Positions 1-9,141 of a stretch of DNA of 64,000 bases are shown here, piece after piece. Source of the DNA: Polynucleobacter sphagniphilus (GTDB lineage: Bacteria > Pseudomonadota > Gammaproteobacteria > Burkholderiales > Burkholderiaceae). The stretch's first letter is position 1, and each line of letters begins with the position of its first letter. The notes beneath the pieces are model-generated. The model was given only the letters and a program-made list of their open reading frames with translations. It did no database searches and was not told the DNA's origin. The stretch lies in NCBI RefSeq assembly GCF_001953355.1, contig NZ_MPIY01000002.1, positions 123,868-187,867 on the forward strand, read 5' to 3'. A program made the translations under genes and the position numbers.

Positions 1-32
1 AAAAACCCGACCTCAAGGCAGTCGGGTTTTTT
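1..32. terminator. Rho-independent terminator, probably bidirectional
   Basis: An 11-bp perfect inverted repeat (arms 1-11 and 21-31, AAAAACCCGAC / GTCGGGTTTTT) with a 9-nt loop is followed by a T run on the + strand and mirrored by an A run on the 5' side. It can end the leftward RidA transcript and any rightward transcript entering from outside the window. Confidence 0.85.
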
Positions 33-70
33 ATTGAGAAGAATAACTCAACCAATCTCAATGGTTTCAA

Positions 71-529
71 TCAAATTTCTGCGATGAGTTCAATTTCAAC
101 ACAAGCGCCCAATGGAATTTGTGCAACACCAAAGGCACTACGCGCATGTTTACCGGCATCGCCAAAGACTTCGAAGAGTAATTCAGAACAGCCATTAATG
201 ACTAAGTGCTGCTCGGTATATTGGTCGGTAGAGTTCACCAGGCCCATCACTTTCACAATGCGTTTGACTTTATCCAAAGAGCCTACATGGTTCTGTAAAG
301 TAGAAAGCAAATCAATTGCGATGGATTTGGCTGCCTCTTTACCAGTCTCGGTATCCATATCGAGACCCAGTTTGCCAACCCAAGGTTTGCCATCGCGCTT
401 GGCAATATGGCCAGACAGAAGAACGGTGTTACCCGTTGTTGCAGCCATGACATAAGCTGCAGCAGGAGGGCCTGGTGGCGGCAAATCAATTCCAAGGGTT
501 TTTAGGCGTTCAGTAATTAAGCTGGTCAT
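71..529 (-). CDS. RidA/YjgF-family enamine/imine deaminase-like protein
   Basis: A 152-residue RidA (YjgF/YER057c/UK114) fold protein. Family members hydrolyse reactive enamine/imine intermediates made by PLP enzymes. The conserved C-terminal block HARSAFGVAQIPLGACVEIE carries Arg130, which aligns with the substrate-binding arginine of RidA. The protein is about 25 residues longer than E. coli RidA at its N terminus, so it belongs to a longer subgroup whose substrate I cannot name. The frame is open further upstream, but I chose the ATG that begins MTSLITERLK, because the upstream extension runs into the preceding gene and matches nothing in the family. It lies 71 bp downstream of the VWA gene on the same strand and may be cotranscribed. 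Confidence 0.88.
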   Translation of the reverse strand: MTSLITERLKTLGIDLPPPGPPAAAYVMAATTGNTVLLSGHIAKRDGKPWVGKLGLDMDTETGKEAAKSIAIDLLSTLQNHVGSLDKVKRIVKVMGLVNSTDQYTEQHLVINGCSELLFEVFGDAGKHARSAFGVAQIPLGACVEIELIAEI

Positions 530-600
530 AGGGGCTTCTAAAAGAATGAATGAAAAAATAAAAAAGATTGGAAATCTTAAAAAAGACTCACACCAAGATC

Positions 601-1776
601 TTACTTTGAAAGTTGGCGCATAGCGCTTTCTAGACCATTTAAGGTAACCGGATACATCCGATCTTTTACCAGCTGGCGCATGATGTCGATCGACTGGCGA
701 TATTGCCAAACCCCTTCAGCCTCTGGGTTAAGCCATGCAAAGTGGGGGAAGTGGTCTAACAAGCGATTCATCCAAGTGGCTCCTGACTCAGTATTGTTAT
801 ATTCAACTGAACCATGGGGGCTGAGGATTTCATAAGGAGACATAGTGGCATCGCCGACAAAGATCAATTTGTAATCAGGGCCATACTTGTTGATGATGTC
901 TTGGGTCGGCATAACTTGGTCACGCCTGCGACGATTGCTTTGCCATAGATAGTCATAAACGCAATTGTGAAAATAGTAGTACTCCAAGTGCTTAAATTCT
1001 GTTTTGGCGGCAGAGAATAATTCATCGATCCGTTTAACGTGATCATCCATCGAGCCGCCCACATCCATCAATAGCAATACTTTCACTTGATTGTGTCGTT
1101 CAGGCCGCATCTTAATGTCTAACATGCCAGCATTTGCAGCAGTTGCATGAATCGTCTGATCCAAATCTAGTTCGAGATGAGATCCCTCTCGCGCAAAGCG
1201 GCGCAAACGACGCAAGGCTAGCTTGATGTTGCGTGTGCCTAAAGCTAAATTAGCGTCATAGTCCTTAAATTCACGTGCTTCCCATACTTTGATTGCAGTA
1301 CGATTGCCAGCGCTCTCGCCGCCAATTCGAATCCCTTCGGGATGGAAGCCACTATGACCAAAAGGTGAGGACCCCCCTGCGCCAATCCATTTAGTACCGC
1401 CACCATGCCACTCTTTTTGTTCCTTTAAGAGTTCTTCCAGGAGCTTTTTGAGAGCCTCAGGCCCACCTAATTTTGTGAGCGCAGCTTTTTCTGCTTCAGT
1501 TAACACCCGTTGAAGTTTTTTCTCGAGCCAGTCTAGCGGTATATCGGGCTGCAGAGCAATAATTTGCTCGATACCGCTGAAGTAGGCGCCAAAGACCTGA
1601 TCAAAGCGATCAAAGTGCTGCTCATCTTTGACTAAAGTCATGCGTGCCAATTGGTAGAAATCATCAATCGAAGGGTCAATCACCCCTTGTTTGAGTGCTT
1701 CCAGTAAGGTTAAAAATTCCCGCACTGAAACCGGCACCTTGGCCTCTTTGAGCTTCAGAAAGAATTCGATCAACAT
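601..1776 (-). CDS. VWA-domain protein, CoxE-like (partner of MoxR ATPase)
   Basis: A 391-residue cytoplasmic protein of the CoxE-like VWA group. The N-terminal part (to about 130) is helical. A Gly-rich segment follows (about 125-155), then a C-terminal von Willebrand A domain from about 231. The metal-ion-dependent adhesion site appears as D238-V-G-G-S242-M rather than the canonical DxSxS, so the first serine is glycine. MoxR/VWA pairs such as RavA-ViaA, CbbQ-CbbO and NorQ-NorD act as chaperones that insert cofactors or remodel protein complexes. It begins 15 bp after the MoxR ATPase, which indicates an operon. The client is unknown. The neighbouring divergent cytochrome genes make a respiratory client possible, but this is inference. 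Confidence 0.87.
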   Translation of the reverse strand: MLIEFFLKLKEAKVPVSVREFLTLLEALKQGVIDPSIDDFYQLARMTLVKDEQHFDRFDQVFGAYFSGIEQIIALQPDIPLDWLEKKLQRVLTEAEKAALTKLGGPEALKKLLEELLKEQKEWHGGGTKWIGAGGSSPFGHSGFHPEGIRIGGESAGNRTAIKVWEAREFKDYDANLALGTRNIKLALRRLRRFAREGSHLELDLDQTIHATAANAGMLDIKMRPERHNQVKVLLLMDVGGSMDDHVKRIDELFSAAKTEFKHLEYYYFHNCVYDYLWQSNRRRRDQVMPTQDIINKYGPDYKLIFVGDATMSPYEILSPHGSVEYNNTESGATWMNRLLDHFPHFAWLNPEAEGVWQYRQSIDIMRQLVKDRMYPVTLNGLESAMRQLSK

Positions 1777-1791
1777 GGGACAGTAGGGGGC

Positions 1792-2649
1792 TTAGCGATT
1801 GTTGCGGTTCATTTGTACTAAGCGTTCAAACAAGTGAATATCCTGCTCGTTCTTTAGCAATGCACCATGCAAAGGAGGCACAACAATCTTGTCATCGCCA
1901 CTGTGCAGCGCTTCTGGAGCAATATCTTCAGCTAACAAGAGTTTGAGCCAATCAATGAGCTCAGAGGTCGAAGGTTTCTTTTTGAGACCTGGTAGAGCGC
2001 GCATTTGATAGAAAGACTTTAAGGCGGCATCGAGTAAGTCTTGTTTAATTTGGGGGTGGTGTACATCAACAATGCGCTGCATGGTTTGTGCATCTGGAAA
2101 TGAGATGTAGTGAAAGAAGCAGCGACGCAAAAATGCATCTGGCAACTCTTTTTCATTATTTGAAGTGATGATGACGAGAGGGCGGTGTTTGGCTTGGATG
2201 AGTTCGCGCGTTTCATAAACATAAAACTCCATGCGATCAATTTCGCGTAAAAGATCATTCGGAAATTCAATATCTGCTTTATCGATTTCATCAATTAACA
2301 GAACGGTTGGCTCATTTGCCTCGAATGCCTGCCAGAGCACTCCTTTAATAATGTAGTTGCGAATGTCATTGACCTTGTCGTCACCTAATTGAGAATCTCG
2401 TAAGCGACTAACTGCATCGTATTCATAGAGTCCTTGCTGGGCTTTGGTGGTTGATTTGATATGCCATTGCAAGAGTGGCATTTTGAGAGCGGCAGCCACC
2501 TCTTCGGCTAGCATGGTTTTGCCAGTCCCGGGTTCGCCTTTAATTAATAAAGGTCGTTGCAGCATCATGGCGGCGTTTACGGCCAGTTTCAGATCATCGG
2601 TGGCGACGTAGCTCGATGAGCCATCAAAGCGCATTTGGTTTTTAGTCAT
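1792..2649 (-). CDS. MoxR-family AAA+ ATPase
   Basis: A 285-residue MoxR-type AAA+ ATPase. Walker A is GEPGTGKT at residues 38-45 and Walker B is VLLIDEID at about 116-123. A sensor-1-like ITSNNEKELPDAFLRRC segment follows. MoxR proteins work with a VWA-domain partner as ATP-driven chaperones, and the partner is encoded immediately downstream on the same strand. It is the first gene of the leftward MoxR-VWA(-RidA) operon and is divergent from the cytochrome genes. No prosthetic-group gene that would fix the client is present in the operon. Confidence 0.9.
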   Translation of the reverse strand: MTKNQMRFDGSSSYVATDDLKLAVNAAMMLQRPLLIKGEPGTGKTMLAEEVAAALKMPLLQWHIKSTTKAQQGLYEYDAVSRLRDSQLGDDKVNDIRNYIIKGVLWQAFEANEPTVLLIDEIDKADIEFPNDLLREIDRMEFYVYETRELIQAKHRPLVIITSNNEKELPDAFLRRCFFHYISFPDAQTMQRIVDVHHPQIKQDLLDAALKSFYQMRALPGLKKKPSTSELIDWLKLLLAEDIAPEALHSGDDKIVVPPLHGALLKNEQDIHLFERLVQMNRNNR

Positions 2650-2707
2650 CTGTTTAGGGTTCGGGGTCGATTTAGCGAGGGTTCAGTATAGGTAAAAGAG
2701 CCTTAAT

Positions 2708-2741
2708 TTTCAGCATTTATGCTGTTTTTTTACAGCTGAAA
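2708..2741. promoter_or_regulatory. Nested inverted repeats between moxR and cytochrome genes
   Basis: CAGCATTTATGCTG (2711-2724) can form a short hairpin followed by seven T on the + strand. The flanking TTTCAGC (2708-2714) is also complementary to GCTGAAA (2735-2741), so two mutually exclusive pairings exist in the 134-bp divergent intergenic space. It may be an operator or a weak terminator-like structure. No function is shown by the sequence. Confidence 0.35.
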
Positions 2742-2770
2742 TGACGAATTCAGGCTTACTCCGCTATACT
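2741..2770 (+). promoter_or_regulatory. Possible sigma70 promoter for the cytochrome c pair
   Basis: ATGACG (2741-2746) as a weak -35 element and TATACT (2765-2770) as a good -10 element are separated by 18 bp and lie about 40 bp before the first cytochrome start. This is consensus matching only. Confidence 0.4.
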
Positions 2771-2813
2771 CTGTGCAAATTGATTGAAATCAAACCTACT
2801 ATTGATGATTTTT

Positions 2814-3176
2814 ATGAAAAAACACCTCATTCTTTCCCAAATTGCCGTATGCGCTAGCTTGGCTTTTGCTGGGTTCTCAGCATATGCTGATGTGACTGGT
2901 TCTGCTCAAGCAGGTCAAGGCAAGGTATGGCTTTGCACCGGTTGTCATTCCATTCCTGACTATCGTGCCGATTACCCATTGACTTACCGCGTACCGATGT
3001 TAGGTGGACAAAATGCTGCCTATATCGTTACGGCTCTTTCTGAGTACAAAAAAGGCGAAAGAAAGCATCCAACTATGCGTTCTATTGCTGCCAGCTTGTC
3101 TGATCAAGATATGGCTGATATTGGCGAGTACTATGCTGCGCAAACTGCCAGCTCACCTAACAACCCATTGAAGTGA
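2814..3176 (+). CDS. Small periplasmic c-type cytochrome
   Basis: A 120-residue single-haem cytochrome c. The signal peptide spans about residues 1-25 (MKKHLILSQI..., ending FSAYA before DVTG). The haem motif is C41-T-G-C44-H45. A PMLGG segment probably holds the axial Met. The domain resembles class I cytochromes of the c553/cytochrome c4 half type, so it is a soluble electron carrier or a subunit of a periplasmic dehydrogenase. An in-frame TTG (2784) and an ATG (2805) also exist. I prefer the ATG at 2814 because it gives a normal signal peptide. A second cytochrome follows after 17 bp, so the two are almost certainly cotranscribed. Confidence 0.88.
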   Translation: MKKHLILSQIAVCASLAFAGFSAYADVTGSAQAGQGKVWLCTGCHSIPDYRADYPLTYRVPMLGGQNAAYIVTALSEYKKGERKHPTMRSIAASLSDQDMADIGEYYAAQTASSPNNPLK

Positions 3177-3193
3177 TATTTAGAGGCACGTTT

Positions 3194-3538
3194 ATGAAAT
3201 TCGCACTAATTACAGCTATTTTGCTCTCCAGCATTGGTATTGCCAATGCGGCTAGCGTTGAAAAAGGTCAAGCATTGGTTGAGAAGGGTAATTGCACCTC
3301 CTGTCACGGCGCTGGTTTGAATGCCCCGATTGCCCCTAATTACCCAAAGTTAGCTGGCCAGTATCCAGACTATCTGTATTACGCACTTCATGCTTATCAG
3401 GTTGGCGATAGCAATGCCAAGTATGGTCGCGTGAATGCAATCATGGCTTCTCAAGTGCAGAACTTCAGTGATGCTGATTTGCACGACATTGCTGCCTACA
3501 TTGCATCCCTACCTGGCAATTTTGTAATTAAAAAGTAA
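3194..3538 (+). CDS. Small periplasmic c-type cytochrome (second of pair)
   Basis: A 114-residue single-haem cytochrome c with a signal peptide (about residues 1-20, ending GIANA-A) and the haem motif C34-T-S-C37-H38. An AIMASQ segment is a candidate for the axial Met. The start is set by AGAGG at 3182-3186, 7 bp before the ATG. An upstream in-frame start would overlap the previous gene and spoil the signal peptide. The pair resembles the two halves of a dihaem cytochrome c4 made as separate proteins. The redox partner is not identifiable here. A strong terminator follows. Confidence 0.88.
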   Translation: MKFALITAILLSSIGIANAASVEKGQALVEKGNCTSCHGAGLNAPIAPNYPKLAGQYPDYLYYALHAYQVGDSNAKYGRVNAIMASQVQNFSDADLHDIAAYIASLPGNFVIKK

Positions 3539-3557
3539 GTTCAATTACTTTAAAACA

Positions 3558-3586
3558 AAAGGCTTAGACTAATACTCTAAGCCTTT
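3558..3586. terminator. Bidirectional terminator between cytochrome and GntR genes
   Basis: AAAGGCTTAGA (3558-3568) and TCTAAGCCTTT (3576-3586) form an 11-bp perfect stem with a 7-nt loop, flanked by T-rich sequence on both strands. It sits between convergent genes and can serve both. Confidence 0.8.
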
Positions 3587-3626
3587 GTTATTTATAGGTT
3601 TGATTTTTATAAACCGAATTAAACCT

Positions 3627-4265
3627 TTATTTCGCCGCTTCTAGCCCATGCGCCAAATGCTTGCGCATAGCAGCTTCTGCTGCAATCGGATCTCTTTTGA
3701 GAATCGCCTCTAGGATTTGGCGATGCTCAATGACAGAGTGCTGCATCCGGCCAGTGCGATTCAAAGAATCCCTTCTTTGAAGCTTGAGGACCTTTCTGAG
3801 GTCCGCAATCGTATTGTTCATCCAGCGGTTCCCAGCAATGCCTTGAATTAGTTCATGAAACTTGACATTAATCTCAAAAAATTGGTCTAGATCACGATCA
3901 GCTGCGGCTTTCTCAAGGCGGTGGTGCAAATTGTCCAGCTCAGTCAATTGATCCTCAGTGGCTCTCAAAGCCGTTTCTTTAGCAGCTTGGCCTTCGAGTA
4001 GGGATAGGACGGTGAAGATCTGCTCCAAGTCACGCCTGTCCACCTCGGTGACATAAGCGCCTCGGTTCATGTACATGGTGATCAGCCCCTCGGCTGCCAA
4101 AACCTTAATGGCTTCTCGCATGGGTGTGCGGCTAATACCTAGTTGCAGAGCTAAGCTTTGCTCATCCACCCAACTGCCAGGTGCCATTTGATGGGCAAAT
4201 ATTTGCTCACGCAAGCGTTCGGCAACCTCTTCATATAAGGGTCTTTTGTTTAGTTTTGTATTCAT
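3627..4265 (-). CDS. GntR-family (FCD domain) transcriptional regulator
   Basis: A 212-residue FadR-subfamily regulator. The N-terminal winged helix (about residues 8-75) includes LGISRTPMREAIKVLAAEGL, and a C-terminal FCD ligand domain (about 80-205) has conserved His residues (KFHEL, SVIEHR, KHLAHG) of the usual metal/ligand site. It is divergent from the methylmalonyl-CoA mutase operon with a 98-bp shared upstream region that holds two dyads, one over its own start codon. The natural inference is that it controls the propionyl-CoA operon and itself, perhaps in response to an acyl-CoA or organic acid. Confidence 0.88.
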   Translation of the reverse strand: MNTKLNKRPLYEEVAERLREQIFAHQMAPGSWVDEQSLALQLGISRTPMREAIKVLAAEGLITMYMNRGAYVTEVDRRDLEQIFTVLSLLEGQAAKETALRATEDQLTELDNLHHRLEKAAADRDLDQFFEINVKFHELIQGIAGNRWMNNTIADLRKVLKLQRRDSLNRTGRMQHSVIEHRQILEAILKRDPIAAEAAMRKHLAHGLEAAK

Positions 4266-4275
4266 AATTATGAAT
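4260..4275. promoter_or_regulatory. 16-bp perfect palindrome over the GntR gene start codon
   Basis: ATTCATAATTATGAAT is a perfect 16-bp palindrome that contains the GntR start codon (CAT at 4263-4265 on the + strand). Its position suits an autoregulatory operator, but AT-rich palindromes can be fortuitous. Confidence 0.4.
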
Positions 4276-4284
4276 TCATTTTAA

Positions 4285-4308
4285 CTGGACAAATTGAATA
4301 TTGTCTAG
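4285..4308. promoter_or_regulatory. Candidate GntR operator between gntR and mutase operon
   Basis: CTGGACAA and TTGTCTAG form an 8-bp inverted repeat with one mismatch and an 8-bp spacer, in the middle of the divergent intergenic region. The placement is right for repression of both directions. The symmetric ACAA...TTGT element resembles many FadR-type sites, but no binding motif was tested. Confidence 0.45.
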
Positions 4309-4363
4309 CAAAATAACCCCACATTTTTTGTAAATATGCAATAAAGCCAAACAGGAGTGCTTT

Positions 4364-6547
4364 ATGAGTACCAACGAGAACAAACCAACGACCAATTGGC
4401 CTAATGTGCCTGAGACCAATTTAGATGCATGGGCTAAATCAGCACAAAAATCCGCTCCCAATGGGGATGTTGGAAATCTTGGTTGGAAAACTCCTGATGG
4501 CATTCATCTCAAAGCGCTTTATACCTCGGCTGATATCGAGAGCTTGCAATACACCAATACCTTACCTGGTTTTGAGCCATTTGTGCGTGGACCGCAAGCA
4601 ACCATGTATTCCGTACGCCCTTGGACGATTCGCCAGTACGCTGGATTTTCTACTGCTGAAGAATCCAATGCCTTTTATCGCAAAGCTCTTGATGCAGGAG
4701 GGCAAGGTGTCTCAGTTGCATTCGACTTAGCAACCCATCGTGGTTATGACTCCGATCACCCCCGAGTTACTGGTGATGTTGGCAAGGCAGGCGTAGCCAT
4801 TGACTCAGTGGAAGATATGAAGATCTTGTTCGATGGAATACCGCTCGACAAAGTATCTGTTTCCATGACGATGAATGGCGCTGTCTTACCGGTCTTAGCG
4901 GGTTACATTGTTGCGGGCGAAGAGCAGGGCGTGAAACAAGAGCTCTTATCTGGGACCATTCAGAATGACATTCTCAAAGAGTTCATGGTGCGCAATACCT
5001 ATATCTATCCACCAGAACCTTCGATGCGGATTATTGGCGACATTATTGAATACACCGCCAAGCATATGCCCAAGTTCAACTCGATTTCTATTTCGGGTTA
5101 CCACATGCAAGAAGCTGGTGCTAACCAGGTCTTGGAGTTGGCCTTCACATTGGCCGACGGTAAAGAGTATGTCAAAACTGCTCTTGCTAAAGGCTTGGAT
5201 GTGGATGGCTTTGCAGGTCGCTTGTCTTTCTTCTTTGCGATCGGAATGAACTTCTATTTAGAAGTGGCAAAGTTACGCGCCGCCCGTCTTTTATGGTGGC
5301 GGATTATGAAGTCTTTTGAACCAAAAAATCCCAAGTCGTTGATGTTGCGTACACACTGCCAAACATCTGGTTGGTCGTTGACTGAGCAGGATCCATACAA
5401 TAACGTAGTGCGAACCACTGTTGAGGCAATGGCAGCAGTATTTGGTGGCACTCAGTCACTACACACGAATTCTCTAGATGAAGCCATTGCTTTGCCATCA
5501 GAATTCTCTAGTCGTATTGCGCGAAATACGCAACTCATCCTCCAGGAGGAAACCCATATTCCTAGTGTGATTGATCCATGGGCTGGTTCATACATGATGG
5601 AAAGCCTCACGCAAGAAATGGCTGATAAGGCGTGGGAAATTATTCAAGAAGTAGATGCCATGGGCGGCATGACTAAGGCAGTAGAAAGTGGTTGGGCTAA
5701 ATTAAAAATTGAAGCTGCCGCCGCTGAAAAACAAGCCAAAATTGACTCCGGAACGGATGTGATTGTTGGAGTCAATAAATACAAGCTTCAAAAGGAAGAT
5801 CTGCATGATGTCTTGATGATTGACAACGATAAGGTTAGAGAGAGTCAGGTTGCACGTTTACAAGCTATTAAAGCAAAGCGCGATAGTAAAAAAGTAGAGG
5901 CCGCATTAGAGGCTATCACCATAGCCGCCGAAAACAATACAGGCAACCTGCTTGATTTGGCGGTGCAGGCAATTCGTTTGCGTGCAACGGTTGGCGAAGT
6001 ATCTGATGCATTGGAAAAAGTTTACGGGCGTCATCGCGCCGATACGCAAAAGGTGACCGGAGTGTATGCAGCTGCTTATGACTCAGCCGAAGGCTGGGCA
6101 AAATTACAAACAGAAATCGCTGACTTTGCCAAAGACTTTGGCCGTCGCCCGCGGGTGATGATTGCCAAGCTCGGACAGGATGGTCACGATCGTGGTGCTA
6201 AAGTGGTTGCAACTGCTTATGCTGATTTGGGATTTGACGTTGATATTGGACCGCTTTTTCAGACGCCTGAGGAGTGTGCGCGCCAGGCAATCGAGAATGA
6301 CGTACACGCTCTGGGTGTTTCAACTTTAGCTGCTGGTCACAAAACCTTGGTGCCAGCCATCATTGCTGAACTCAAAAAGCAGGGTGCCGATGACATTATT
6401 GTTTTCGTCGGTGGCGTGATCCCCAGGCAGGATTATGAATTTTTATATGAGGCGGGCGTCAAGGGCATCTACGGGCCTGGCACCCCAATTCCAGCATCGG
6501 CCAAGGACGTGCTTGAGCAGATTCGTAAATCGGTAAGCACGAGTTAA
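4364..6547 (+). CDS. scpA: Methylmalonyl-CoA mutase, single-chain
   Basis: A 727-residue adenosylcobalamin-dependent mutase that interconverts (R)-methylmalonyl-CoA and succinyl-CoA. The N-terminal TIM-barrel catalytic domain covers about residues 50-560 ([37 protein letters not shown]). The C-terminal B12-binding domain begins at about 594, with the base-off signature D606-G-H608-D-R-G611 supplying the cobalt-ligand histidine. Length and order match large-chain homodimeric or alpha-type mutases. A clear AGGAGT ribosome site lies just before the ATG. It is the first gene of the propionyl-CoA operon and is followed after 13 bp by its GTPase chaperone. No cobalamin riboswitch is visible upstream. 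Confidence 0.97.
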   Translation: MSTNENKPTTNWPNVPETNLDAWAKSAQKSAPNGDVGNLGWKTPDGIHLKALYTSADIESLQYTNTLPGFEPFVRGPQATMYSVRPWTIRQYAGFSTAEESNAFYRKALDAGGQGVSVAFDLATHRGYDSDHPRVTGDVGKAGVAIDSVEDMKILFDGIPLDKVSVSMTMNGAVLPVLAGYIVAGEEQGVKQELLSGTIQNDILKEFMVRNTYIYPPEPSMRIIGDIIEYTAKHMPKFNSISISGYHMQEAGANQVLELAFTLADGKEYVKTALAKGLDVDGFAGRLSFFFAIGMNFYLEVAKLRAARLLWWRIMKSFEPKNPKSLMLRTHCQTSGWSLTEQDPYNNVVRTTVEAMAAVFGGTQSLHTNSLDEAIALPSEFSSRIARNTQLILQEETHIPSVIDPWAGSYMMESLTQEMADKAWEIIQEVDAMGGMTKAVESGWAKLKIEAAAAEKQAKIDSGTDVIVGVNKYKLQKEDLHDVLMIDNDKVRESQVARLQAIKAKRDSKKVEAALEAITIAAENNTGNLLDLAVQAIRLRATVGEVSDALEKVYGRHRADTQKVTGVYAAAYDSAEGWAKLQTEIADFAKDFGRRPRVMIAKLGQDGHDRGAKVVATAYADLGFDVDIGPLFQTPEECARQAIENDVHALGVSTLAAGHKTLVPAIIAELKKQGADDIIVFVGGVIPRQDYEFLYEAGVKGIYGPGTPIPASAKDVLEQIRKSVSTS

Positions 6548-6560
6548 GCGGACACAAAGC

Positions 6561-7586
6561 ATGCTCAATGCTGTTGACCAGGCTTTAGTGGGTGACCTCA
6601 CTGGTGGTCCGTCGCCTAAACAGAGGCGCGCACTAGCGAAGATCATCACCTTACTGGAATCAACCCGCTTAGATCATCGTAAGCGTGCCGACGATGTTCT
6701 CAACACCTTACTTCCGAAGACCGGCAAGTCATTTCGGCTTGGTATCTCCGGTGTACCGGGTGTTGGCAAATCAACCTTAATTGAAACGCTAGGTCTGTAT
6801 TTAATTGAAAAAGGTCACCGCGTTGCAGTCTTAGCAATTGATCCTTCCTCTAGCTTATCGGGGGGCTCTATTCTGGGTGATAAAACCCGTATGGAGCGTT
6901 TATCTGTTTTAGAGAATGCCTTTATTCGACCCAGCCCTTCCTCTGGCACCTTGGGGGGTGTTGCTGAAAAAACCCGCGAAGCACTATTGGTTGCAGAGGC
7001 AGCTGGCTTTGATGTGGTGATTGTAGAGACGGTTGGCGTTGGACAAAGTGAAATCACAGTGGCCGGTATGACAGATATGTTTGTGCTCTTGCAATTGCCT
7101 AATGCTGGTGATGACTTGCAAGCCATCAAAAAAGGGGTGATGGAAATAGCCGATCTGATTGTGATTAATAAAGTCGATATCGATCCAGATGCAGCAATGC
7201 GCGCACAATTATTTATTACGAGTTCATTGCGCTTACTTGGGTTTCAAGGCAATCCCGACCATGCCTCACATCAAGCAGAGCATTGGCACCCAATCGTCAT
7301 GCGCTTAAGTGCCTTACAGGGCAATGGGGTGCCTGAGTTATGGGAAAAAATACAGCAATTTGAAGCACTGCAAAAGGCTAATGGTGAGTTTGATGCAAGA
7401 CGCAAAAAACAATCGGGCTCATGGATGTGGGATCGTATTGATGCGGGCTTAAAAAATGCATTTGCAAATAATGTAGCAGTACAAGAACTTTTACCCAGCT
7501 TGAGTGCTGCCGTAAATCAGGGAACTATAGCTCCATCAGTTGCCGCCAGGCGATTGCTGGAAGCGATGGGGCATGAATTTTTCTAA
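6561..7586 (+). CDS. meaB: Methylmalonyl-CoA mutase-associated GTPase MeaB
   Basis: A 341-residue G3E-family P-loop GTPase of the MeaB/ArgK type, which protects and reloads methylmalonyl-CoA mutase with intact adenosylcobalamin. Walker A is GVPGVGKS at residues 64-71. The switch region VETVGVGQSE and the base-recognition motif NKVD are present. The C-terminal helical extension expected for dimerisation is present (to LLEAMGHEFF). Its position directly after the mutase is the classic arrangement and supports MeaB over a lysine/arginine transport ATPase, the old annotation for this family. Confidence 0.95.
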   Translation: MLNAVDQALVGDLTGGPSPKQRRALAKIITLLESTRLDHRKRADDVLNTLLPKTGKSFRLGISGVPGVGKSTLIETLGLYLIEKGHRVAVLAIDPSSSLSGGSILGDKTRMERLSVLENAFIRPSPSSGTLGGVAEKTREALLVAEAAGFDVVIVETVGVGQSEITVAGMTDMFVLLQLPNAGDDLQAIKKGVMEIADLIVINKVDIDPDAAMRAQLFITSSLRLLGFQGNPDHASHQAEHWHPIVMRLSALQGNGVPELWEKIQQFEALQKANGEFDARRKKQSGSWMWDRIDAGLKNAFANNVAVQELLPSLSAAVNQGTIAPSVAARRLLEAMGHEFF

Positions 7587-7595
7587 GGAGTCGGT

Positions 7596-9128
7596 ATGAA
7601 GGAAATCATTGAACAGCTTGAATCGAAACGCGAACTCGCCCGTTTAGGTGGGGGACAAAAACGTATTCAGGCGCAACATTCAAAGGGTAAGCTCACCGCA
7701 CGAGAGCGTATTGAGCTCTTGCTTGATGCTGGCACCTTCGAAGAATGGGATATGTTTGTCGAGCATCGCTGCTATGACTTTGGCATGGCCGATCAAACGG
7801 TACCAGGTGATGGCGTTGTTACTGGTTACGGCATGATCAATGGCCGATTGGTGTTTGTATTTTCCCAAGACTTCACCGTTTTAGGAGGCTCACTTTCTGA
7901 AGCGCATGCAGAAAAGATCTGCAAGATCATGGATCAGGCGATGAAGGTGGGGGCACCTGTGATTGGCTTGAATGATTCAGGTGGGGCGCGGATTCAAGAG
8001 GGCGTTGCTTCTTTGGGAGGCTATGCAGAGATTTTCCAGCGTAATGTCACTGCATCTGGAGTGATTCCACAAATCTCGCTCATCATGGGTCCATCGGCAG
8101 GAGGCGCGGTTTATTCTCCAGCCTTAACGGATTTCATCTTCATGGTGAAAGATAGCTCGTACATGTTTGTTACCGGCCCAGAGGTTGTCAAGACCGTAAC
8201 GCATGAAGATGTTACCGCTGAAGAGTTGGGTGGAGCAGTCACGCACTCCACGGTTTCAGGGGTTTGCGATCTGGCATTCGAGAATGATGTAGAAGCCATT
8301 TCTATGTTGCGCCGTTTCTTCAATTACTTGCCATTATCGAATCGCGAAAAACCGCCTCTGATTAAAGGTGCCAACCGCAATGAAGAGCCTGATTTTTCCT
8401 TGGATACCTTAGTCCCCTCGAATCCCAATCAACCATATGATATGAAGGAATTGATTGCCAAGATTGTTGATGATGGTGAGTTTTTTGAATTGCAACCCGA
8501 TTACGCTAAAAATATTCTGATTGGGTTTGCCCGTATGGAGGGCCGCTCGATTGGCATTGTTGCAAATCAACCCTTAGTTCTGGCTGGTTGCCTAGATATC
8601 AAAGCTTCTATCAAGGCAGCTCGTTTTGTTCGCTTCTGTGATGCCTTCAATATTCCAGTAGTCACCTTGGTTGATGTGCCTGGCTTTATGCCGGGTACTG
8701 CACAAGAGTATGGTGGAATCATTAAGCATGGCGCAAAACTCCTATATGCCTACGCTGATTGCACTGTTCCTAAAGTAACATTAATTACGCGTAAAGCCTA
8801 TGGCGGCGCCTATGATGTGATGGCTTCCAAACACCTGCGTGGCGATGTGAACTTTGCTTGGCCTTCAGCGGAGATCGCTGTAATGGGGCCTAAAGGTGCG
8901 GTTGAAATTATTTTCCGCGAGGAAAAATCAGACCCAGCCAAAATTACAGCACGTGAAGCTGAGTACAAAGCCAAATTTGCGAACCCATTTGTAGCAGGTC
9001 GTCGCGGCTATATTGATGATGTCATTTTGCCGCACGAGACCCGTAAACGTATCGCACGCTCCTTAGCGATGTTGAAGGATAAAGATTTGAAGAATCCTGC
9101 CCGTAAACACGGCAACATTCCTCTGTAA
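7596..9128 (+). CDS. pccB: Propionyl-CoA carboxylase beta subunit (carboxyltransferase)
   Basis: A 510-residue acyl-CoA carboxylase carboxyltransferase subunit with two crotonase-like halves. Recognisable blocks include the oxyanion-hole motif [16 protein letters not shown] (N-terminal half) and [18 protein letters not shown] (C-terminal half). It transfers CO2 from biotin to propionyl-CoA to give methylmalonyl-CoA. The length matches the roughly 510-residue PccB family rather than AccD (about 290). The ATG follows TAAGGAG closely. It lies between meaB and the biotin carboxylase subunit, so the propionyl-CoA assignment rests on operon context as well as family. Confidence 0.94.
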   Translation: MKEIIEQLESKRELARLGGGQKRIQAQHSKGKLTARERIELLLDAGTFEEWDMFVEHRCYDFGMADQTVPGDGVVTGYGMINGRLVFVFSQDFTVLGGSLSEAHAEKICKIMDQAMKVGAPVIGLNDSGGARIQEGVASLGGYAEIFQRNVTASGVIPQISLIMGPSAGGAVYSPALTDFIFMVKDSSYMFVTGPEVVKTVTHEDVTAEELGGAVTHSTVSGVCDLAFENDVEAISMLRRFFNYLPLSNREKPPLIKGANRNEEPDFSLDTLVPSNPNQPYDMKELIAKIVDDGEFFELQPDYAKNILIGFARMEGRSIGIVANQPLVLAGCLDIKASIKAARFVRFCDAFNIPVVTLVDVPGFMPGTAQEYGGIIKHGAKLLYAYADCTVPKVTLITRKAYGGAYDVMASKHLRGDVNFAWPSAEIAVMGPKGAVEIIFREEKSDPAKITAREAEYKAKFANPFVAGRRGYIDDVILPHETRKRIARSLAMLKDKDLKNPARKHGNIPL

Positions 9129-9141
9129 GGACCCATACATC

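Noticed and set aside
84..455. Open frame on the + strand opposite the RidA gene
   Set aside because: It lies entirely antisense to a recognised gene and its composition is that of a shadow frame.
530..709. N-terminal extension of the RidA frame up to an ATG inside the VWA gene
   Set aside because: The extension reads across the spacer and the neighbour's coding end and matches no RidA feature.
4266..4363. Possible cobalamin riboswitch before the mutase operon
   Set aside because: The region is only 98 bp and shows no B12-box-like sequence; only dyads for a protein regulator are seen.
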